Assembly (NCBI GenBank): GCA_045580305.1
Contig: JAZNNQ010000044.1
Location: 1-11,838, forward strand
Length of the DNA stretch: 11,838 nucleotides
From: RGIG7332 sp045580305
GTDB lineage: Bacteria > Bacillota > Clostridia > Oscillospirales > JAAYXM01
Reading direction: 5' to 3'
Shown: in pieces, positions 7,301 to 11,838 of the stretch
How the letters are laid out: each line of letters starts with the position of its first letter
How positions within the stretch are numbered: position 1 is the first letter of the stretch
Notes under the pieces: generated by a model
Told to the model about the DNA's origin: nothing
Database searches by the model: none
What the model saw: only the letters and a program-made list of their open reading frames with translations
Position numbers and translations under genes: made by a program

Positions 7301-10300
7301 CGATAACGCAAACGGAGCAGTGATCCAGATGAACACTACTCAGCTTAACGAGGGCGTTCATACAATTACCTTCCGTCGTGTAAATAGTGATAGTGGCAAG
7401 GATACATTAGCACTTCGCACCGTTACCTTTACTCCGGTGTCTGCAGTGCCTTCTTTCAAGGGCTTTGACCTTGAGGTAGACCAGAATGTGTTTAGCATCG
7501 GTGAGAAGGCTAGTATCAAGCTTGGACCTTCTGCATCCGACGGCTCACCCTGCAACTTCGGTAAGCTTTTTGAGGGTAATGCAGATGACCCGAACAACTT
7601 CTATGCTTACACCAACAGTGATGAGTCTGTTGTTTCTATTGAAAACGGTGTAATCACTGCGCTTAAAGCAGGTGAGACCACTATTACCGTAAAGGGTAAG
7701 AAGGGCGATATCACCGCTGACAAGAGCGTTAAGATTACCGTCTATAACGATCCGCTTGCATCTGTTGAGGCAGATATTAAAGCAAGCATTAACAACGGTG
7801 AGGCTTATACCATCCCGGTAAAGGCTATCTCTGTAACCGGTCGCGAAATTAACCCCATGTCTTACAAGGCGGTAGTTACAGCAAGTCCGGAAAAAGTTGT
7901 TTCAGTTCGCGACAATACAATTACCGGTATCGGTCAGGGCGAGACTGAAGTTACAGTATCTGTTACCTTAAACGGTGTAACCAAGTCCACCAAGGGTACT
8001 GTTGCAATTGCAAACGGCGGTATTAAGCTTTACGCTTATGCTGACCGCACAATCTTAAAACCCACCGACGCTGCAACCCAGCTTCGCGTGGCAGACTCCG
8101 TACTCAATGAAATTCCCGCAAACAGAATTAAGTACTCATCCGAGAATGAGAGCGTCGTTAAGGTAGATGCAACCGGTAAGGTAACACCTGTCGGTCTCGG
8201 TAAGGCTTATATCTACGCAAAAACTACCTTTAACGGTACCGAGTACAATTTAAGTGTTCTCTTTAAGATTACCGAGGGTAAGAGTGAGTCCAGCTACTAT
8301 ACAAAGGAAAAGGTAGCAGCACTCAGAGAAAACTTAAAGAAGTACGACTGGGCAAGCTCTGACAATGCTGATGTTATCGCAAAGGCAGACGACCTTCTTG
8401 ATAAGCTCGGTAACGATTACTGGGGCATTATTACAACCCAGGAACTTCCCAGATCAGCATCAATGGGTTACCGTTGGGATCCGAAGGCTGCGTACTGTAA
8501 GTACTGCGGACTTGACCTTGCAAACTCCGGATGGGGTACTTACGGCTGGCTTATGGACCCGATCAATAAGCCTTGGCAGGTTACCTGTCCTGACTGTCGT
8601 AAGACATTCCCGACAAATGACTTCGGCAAGTTCTATGAGCTTGGTATCGATGAAAACGGTAACTGGGACTACGAGCTTGCAAAGGCAGAGAATGCTAAAC
8701 TTGTAGCAGCAGGTCAGGACGGTTACCTCGTAAATGAAAAATTACCCGAGAAGGGTGAAGGTTGGGGTGTTGATGACGGTTACGGTTACCGTACCGGCAC
8801 AATGATTACCAACTCCAAGGGCGCACAGCAGGAAGAGGTACATGTATATATTCCGTACTACAACCACTGGGGTGTATGGTACGGCGGAAGTTACGGCGGA
8901 AGCCCCTACTGCGGTCTTATGTACACGGCAATTGATACATTACACAACGCGTACTTAAATACCGGTGACCGCAAGTACGGTGAGGTTGGTGCTATTCTTA
9001 TCGACCGTATTGCCGATGTTTATCCGGATATGTACACCGCACCCACATTCCCGTTGTTTGCTCATTCCGACTCAACCCAGCCCAAGGGTAAAATCGTAGG
9101 TTGTATCTGGCAGCATGGTATGAACCGCGTATTTGTCCGCTCATACGATGCGTTCTACGATATGTACGATGACCCGAAGGTTATTGAGAAGATCGCTGCA
9201 AAGGCTCAGGAGTATGATCTCGGCTCTACAAAGACAAGCGCTGTTGAAATCCGTGAGCGTATTGAAGAGCGTCTTATTCTCCAGTCATATAATGATATTC
9301 GTGCAGGTGAAATCCACGGTAACTTCGGTATGCATCAGTCACTTGCTGCATATGTAGGTGTTATATACGATACAATGCCCAAGACCAAGGAAATCATTGA
9401 CTGGATTTTCGCAAGCACCACCAGCACATGGGGTGATGACGATATCACCGGCGGTAATGTACTTGCACAGCTTATTAACTTAGTTGACCGTGACGGTTTC
9501 GGCGCAGAGAGTGCCCCCGGCTATAATGTGCTCTGGCTTGGTAATATTACCACCACCGCAGATGTTCTTGCAGGTTATAAGACCTACGCGGCAGCTGACC
9601 TTTACAAAAACCCGCGCTTTATCAAGATGTTTAAGGCATACTTACCCTTAACTCTTGTTCGCAACCAGACAGCACAGATCGGTGACAGCGGTGCAACCGG
9701 TATGAAGTCCATCGCAATTTCCGACAGTGCACTGTTAAACGGCTTTATCTACTCGGGAGACCCCGAACTTGCACAGTTTATTTATCATAAGAAAGACGGC
9801 AACTTGCTTGGTATCCACGCGGATAAGTGGACCAAGGATCCCGAGGCAATCCAGCAGGTAATTATGGATACCGTTAAGAAATATGGCGAATATGACTTCG
9901 ACCAGAGTGTCCAGCTTACCGGCTACGGCTTCTCCATACTTCGTGACGGTACTTACAAGAAGGCTGCAAACGAAGCATCTACCGTAAATACTCAGCGCGA
10001 TATGTGGATTCACTACGGCGGCGCTAACTCCCATAACCATCGTGACCACTTAAACCTCGGTATGGAAGCTTATGGCGTTAACATTATGCCGGACCTCGGT
10101 TATCCGACAGCGGCAGATGGTTCCGACAAGACCTATAACTGGGAGATGGGTACATCCATCCACAATACCGTTATGGTTAACGACACTCAGCAGAACCGTA
10201 TGTACTCTTACTTAAACGGTACCGCTCGAATGAACGGTCGTCCGCTCCACTTTGATGATAGTGGCCGCGTTAAGGTAATGGATGTACTCGGTAACTGGCA

Positions 10301-11838
10301 GGCTGTAAGAAATAACATCTTCCGCAGATCGGTTGTTATGATCAGAGTAGATGGCGAGAATTCTTACGGTGTCGACTTCTTCCGTGTAAAGGGTGGAGCA
10401 AACCATTCCTACAACTTCCACGCAATGAGCGATGAGATTTCTGCAACCGAAGGCCTGACCCTTACCGCACAGAATGGCGGTACCTATGCGGGTGCTGATG
10501 TTGCATTCGGAAAGACCGGTATCGCAAGCGGCTGGTCATATCTCTACAATGTTCGCAAGTCACCCAGTGCAACAGGTAACTTTGCTGTTGACTTCAAGAT
10601 TAAAGATTTCCGTCAGGAAGGCTGGGGAGATAAGAATATCCACCTCCGCGTAAGTATGCTCAACGACTTTGCTCTCGAGCATGTTGCAATCGCAAACGGT
10701 AACCCGCCGAACCGTGACGGTAACCCGGATAAGTTAGAGTTCGTTCTCGCTCGTCGTAACGGTACTAATCTTGATTCACTCTTCACCGCGGTTTATGAAC
10801 CGTACAAGGGTGAGCGTTACATCGAAAAGATCGAGAAAGCAGATGTATCCCGTATCGGCGGTGCAGAGCGTGGTGCCGATGATGTTGCAAAGGCTGTCAA
10901 GGTAACTCGTAAGGACGGCGTTGTTGACTACATCGTTTACAACACCAACAATAAGATGCTTGTTAAGGTAGCAGATAAGTATGAGTTTATGGGCTTTGTA
11001 GGCGTATTCAGTGAAAAAGACGGCCAGCTCGTATACGCATACGGTAACGATGCATCCAAGGTTAACACAACAAGCTCTACCGATGCTTACACCGGTACAA
11101 TCGTTGACTTTACAAAGGATCTTACCGATGACAACTACATCACCGTTCAGTTTGACTCTGCTATCGATGTAAATAAGATTATCGGTCAGTACACCGATAT
11201 TACAAACGGCAGAACCGAGAATGCAGCGTATAAGATTCTTGCTGCTGAGGACTTAGGCGGCAACAAGTATAAGCTTGATATCGGTGATGCTTCCACTATT
11301 GCATCCACCAAGACCCAGGTAAGTCTTTCCGACGGTTATATGTACAACTTAGCAGCAGGAAACGCATTCAGAATTCCGCTTCCCACAGTAGTTGGTACAG
11401 CACCGAAATTCGGCGCTATTGCAAATACTACAGGTGAGGTAGGCGCTGAGGTTAAACTCGATCTTGCAGCAACGGGTGGCGAGGGCAAGACACTTACCTA
11501 TGCACTCATTTCTGCTCCCAGCGGTGCAGCGATTGATGAAAATACAGGTATGTTCACCTGGATTCCGGCAAGCTCACACCGTGGCGACAATGTAATCGGC
11601 GTTCAGGTATCTGATGGCGTTCTAACTGACACCGTATATTTCACCATCACCGTATTCGGCTCATCACCCAGTCCCGGTCCGGCACCTGGTCCCAACGGCG
11701 GCGGTGGCGGAGGCGAGAACTCCAAGCTCACCGTTAAGTTTGAGACCAACGGCGGCTCAAAGGTTTCCAATAAGCAGGTTGCTAAGGGCGAAAAGTTAGA
11801 GAAGCCTGCAGATCCCACAAAGGATGGCTACACCTTCG
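4302..11838 (+). CDS. Giant secreted multimodular heparinase II/III-like polysaccharide lyase (3' partial)
   Basis: The frame stays open for 2,512 codons and runs off the right edge. Residues 1-31 are a signal peptide (basic MKRK, hydrophobic core, probable cleavage after A-N-A). Four repeated units begin at residues 36, 314, 602 and 890, each a beta-rich module plus an Ig/BIG2-like domain; two further Ig-like domains end near 1327. Then come C1399/C1402 and C1429/C1432, an N-x-G-M-H-Q motif (N1674, H1678), Y1741 in S-A-P-G-Y-N, and H-N-H-R-D-H-L-N (H1911, H1913). This order matches the alpha-toroid plus beta-sandwich fold of heparinase II/III-type lyases, which cleave uronic-acid polysaccharides by beta-elimination. 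A He_PIG-like domain (about 2366-2455), a Pro/Gly linker and the start of a Listeria-Bacteroides repeat follow. Wall anchoring, perhaps by SLH domains, is expected beyond the window. The substrate and PL family are unassigned. Confidence 0.9.
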   Translation, partial: MKRKLNRILSAFLAFCMMVSVLPSVAPIANAANPDLYYNFKKAVATDNAADLSNITYEHTTVGGASEMNVGIESAPWATVSFKPMTNGNGTGSVSVKDAAYGLFFSTPWREHSLEYVAKIKVDAPGKYVPMVNVHGLGGSHDRAVPFKATLLNGTTELASKAISMQNCAGADHYVALSDSAIELTAGEYQIKFNIDTIYGYAVVDGLKLVAADTAVASKVRLGSDEMYYEVNMGDTLSIPLSVTMSDGSKADLSGTTFAYSAADVVSAEVTGDNVVLTPAKEGKITLTVNHGTAMTRANIVVNAAGTTKTAENLYYDFKKILPNKTTSTGNTYYTSLISYGNTTVGAYGEANAFNGTAGDTSVDSDPWKVDNISLTGGSLVTTYHNFGLVMNGTGTVDFKIQIPFDGYYTPAMHVYNTTDANHPSAATYKILSADGKTEYMTKTIPASGKGVNVGKVILSTNKVELKKGEYIFRVEKAAAAANIYDGIYLDYSAEGGAADPVITLTANAFSAFAGSAASKATVKLDKDGVEVPLTDEKVTAVSATSDATTIATVTASKDAGVMITPVAEGSATVTVTVTYNGKDYTATIPVSVVKSNAKTSYEYDFQKLVRWSTVFADITTITDFALTTMGDPKEIYPTTTYADYTDPFIYVSQGGGANFRMVDSQYAAMLDGPVGAWAIMKIRIGAPGTYAFKNHCGLWEGGAMGDIFFAPDGATDIISDQYYIGTVDTYSVERKWYEYVHIANVTVPTAGDYYVAWRMAGKNESAAHMRLTVSGINLEPTTAGELKVYNGDYDRVIAGESIEIPLSAKIDNIAADFANASAVTVAVDDTTLANAEIKRGNDNKTATVVVTGKAAGKVKATVTATVNGSTSKIVLPLVVVEKKTKAEEIILDFTKNQDKPVGEKLLSDNGWRLNKSMTNSAIYNPAKFADFSFQDYGINANYQGNSNTQLKSDITLDFDVLASSAYEVRVQGGNFSNGAKVAVYIDKNYVGEYNCYSDTDNANGAVIQMNTTQLNEGVHTITFRRVNSDSGKDTLALRTVTFTPVSAVPSFKGFDLEVDQNVFSIGEKASIKLGPSASDGSPCNFGKLFEGNADDPNNFYAYTNSDESVVSIENGVITALKAGETTITVKGKKGDITADKSVKITVYNDPLASVEADIKASINNGEAYTIPVKAISVTGREINPMSYKAVVTASPEKVVSVRDNTITGIGQGETEVTVSVTLNGVTKSTKGTVAIANGGIKLYAYADRTILKPTDAATQLRVADSVLNEIPANRIKYSSENESVVKVDATGKVTPVGLGKAYIYAKTTFNGTEYNLSVLFKITEGKSESSYYTKEKVAALRENLKKYDWASSDNADVIAKADDLLDKLGNDYWGIITTQELPRSASMGYRWDPKAAYCKYCGLDLANSGWGTYGWLMDPINKPWQVTCPDCRKTFPTNDFGKFYELGIDENGNWDYELAKAENAKLVAAGQDGYLVNEKLPEKGEGWGVDDGYGYRTGTMITNSKGAQQEEVHVYIPYYNHWGVWYGGSYGGSPYCGLMYTAIDTLHNAYLNTGDRKYGEVGAILIDRIADVYPDMYTAPTFPLFAHSDSTQPKGKIVGCIWQHGMNRVFVRSYDAFYDMYDDPKVIEKIAAKAQEYDLGSTKTSAVEIRERIEERLILQSYNDIRAGEIHGNFGMHQSLAAYVGVIYDTMPKTKEIIDWIFASTTSTWGDDDITGGNVLAQLINLVDRDGFGAESAPGYNVLWLGNITTTADVLAGYKTYAAADLYKNPRFIKMFKAYLPLTLVRNQTAQIGDSGATGMKSIAISDSALLNGFIYSGDPELAQFIYHKKDGNLLGIHADKWTKDPEAIQQVIMDTVKKYGEYDFDQSVQLTGYGFSILRDGTYKKAANEASTVNTQRDMWIHYGGANSHNHRDHLNLGMEAYGVNIMPDLGYPTAADGSDKTYNWEMGTSIHNTVMVNDTQQNRMYSYLNGTARMNGRPLHFDDSGRVKVMDVLGNWQAVRNNIFRRSVVMIRVDGENSYGVDFFRVKGGANHSYNFHAMSDEISATEGLTLTAQNGGTYAGADVAFGKTGIASGWSYLYNVRKSPSATGNFAVDFKIKDFRQEGWGDKNIHLRVSMLNDFALEHVAIANGNPPNRDGNPDKLEFVLARRNGTNLDSLFTAVYEPYKGERYIEKIEKADVSRIGGAERGADDVAKAVKVTRKDGVVDYIVYNTNNKMLVKVADKYEFMGFVGVFSEKDGQLVYAYGNDASKVNTTSSTDAYTGTIVDFTKDLTDDNYITVQFDSAIDVNKIIGQYTDITNGRTENAAYKILAAEDLGGNKYKLDIGDASTIASTKTQVSLSDGYMYNLAAGNAFRIPLPTVVGTAPKFGAIANTTGEVGAEVKLDLAATGGEGKTLTYALISAPSGAAIDENTGMFTWIPASSHRGDNVIGVQVSDGVLTDTVYFTITVFGSSPSPGPAPGPNGGGGGGENSKLTVKFETNGGSKVSNKQVAKGEKLEKPADPTKDGYTF
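4407..7753 (+). repeat. Four tandem protein-level units in the N-terminal half of the lyase
   Basis: Units start at 4407 (LYYNFKKA), 5241 (LYYDFKKI), 6105 (YEYDFQKL) and 6969 (IILDFTKN), spaced 278, 288 and 288 codons apart. Within each, the opening D/N-F-x-K motif is followed by beta-rich sequence. A strand pair follows with P-G-x-Y or a similar turn in the middle (for example DAPGKY, FDGYY, GAPGTY). A later edge strand is like L-T-A-G-E-Y-Q-I-K-F, L-K-K-G-E-Y-I-F-R-V or L-N-E-G-V-H-T-I-T-F. An Ig/BIG2-like domain rich in V-T-V closes each unit. The first parts behave like carbohydrate-binding beta-sandwiches (CBM6/35-like edge-strand pattern), but I recognise no named family. The units are diverged: I see no matching DNA repeats, so the duplication is old. 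Confidence 0.75.
8281..10900 (+). other. Heparinase II/III-like catalytic region within the giant lyase
   Basis: This part (about residues 1327-2200) holds the enzyme. A helical lead-in is followed by the Cys4 segment, which also contains P-W-Q-V-T-C-P-D-C and the F-P-T-N-D-F-G-K-F-Y sequence typical of bacterial heparinase II/III relatives. Helices of the toroid follow, with N1674/H1678 and Y1741 as candidates for the substrate-neutralising Asn, the His and the catalytic Tyr. The beta-sandwich part begins near G-Y-G-F-S-I-L-R and contains H1911, H1913, D1931 and H1954. In heparinase II, His406 is catalytic and His408, Asp426 and His464 bind zinc (from memory). H1911, H1913 and D1931 reproduce the spacing of the first three exactly (2 and 18 residues). 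The domain borders are approximate. Confidence 0.8.
11659..11838 (+). other. Pro/Gly linker and start of a Listeria-Bacteroides repeat in the lyase C-terminus
   Basis: A low-complexity linker (S-S-P-S-P-G-P-A-P-G-P, then six glycines) leaves the Ig-like domain and leads into K-L-T-V-K-F-E-T-N-G-G-S-K-V. Q-V-A-K-G-E-K-L and P-A-D-P-T-K-D-G-Y-T-F follow before the window ends. This matches the first half or more of the InlB-B/Listeria-Bacteroides repeat (usual form: V-x-F-x-x-N-G-G ... G-x-x-x-x-x-P-x-x-P-x-x-x-G-Y-x-F). Such repeats commonly act as stalks before wall-anchoring domains. The rest is outside the window. Confidence 0.8.

Noticed and set aside
11098..11390. A fifth D-F-x-K module after the lyase region (V-D-F-T-K-D-L)
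   Set aside because: The opening motif resembles the fourth unit, but the segment is far too short for the about 280-residue unit and lacks the G-E-Y type edge strand; it is more likely the tail of the lyase beta-sandwich region.
4302..11838. A possible frameshift or assembly join in the very long lyase frame
   Set aside because: I read the frame codon by codon from the ATG to the right edge and found no stop or frame change; domain order is coherent throughout.

Overview
The window looks like chromosomal DNA of a Gram-positive, gut-type Clostridia (Oscillospiraceae/Lachnospiraceae-like). The reasons are strong GGAGG ribosome binding sites, AT-rich intergenic regions with sigma-A type promoters, compact intrinsic terminators, an S-layer-homology (SLH) protein end, and a giant secreted protein with BIG2-like and Listeria-Bacteroides-repeat-like domains. 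The genus assignment is inference; no rRNA or marker gene is present.

Layout, left to right. (1) Bases 2-160 are the last 52 codons of an SLH-domain surface protein, closed by a strong bidirectional hairpin terminator. (2) On the minus strand, converging on that terminator, is an AraC-family regulator (234-1064). (3) A 126-base divergent intergenic region holds two back-to-back promoters whose -35 boxes both overlap a repeated TGTCAAAT. (4) A purine permease of the NCS2/AzgA type (1191-2558) has its own terminator. (5) A sodium:alanine/glycine symporter (2664-4100) has its own promoter and terminator. (6) From 4302 to the right edge runs one uninterrupted reading frame of more than 2,500 codons, which leaves the window still open. 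It encodes a secreted multimodular heparinase II/III-like polysaccharide lyase.

The giant lyase is the main feature. After a signal peptide it has four tandem units of about 280-290 residues. Each starts with a [LYI]-x-x-[DN]-F-x-K motif and combines a beta-rich, binding-module-like part with an Ig-like part. Two more Ig-like domains follow, then a Cys4 (CxxC...CxxC) segment, the alpha-toroid and beta-sandwich parts of a heparinase II/III-type lyase, a He_PIG-like Ig domain, a Pro/Gly linker and the start of a Listeria-Bacteroides (InlB-B-type) repeat. Its promoter has a 16-bp perfect palindrome filling the -35/-10 spacer, and its leader has an 11-bp perfect hairpin just before the ribosome binding site. 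Both point to dedicated regulation.

The genes appear to be separate transcription units rather than one operon. Functionally, the window pairs cell-surface polysaccharide breakdown (SLH protein, giant lyase) with nutrient import (purine base, alanine/glycine) and one regulator that most plausibly acts on the divergent promoter region it shares with the purine permease.
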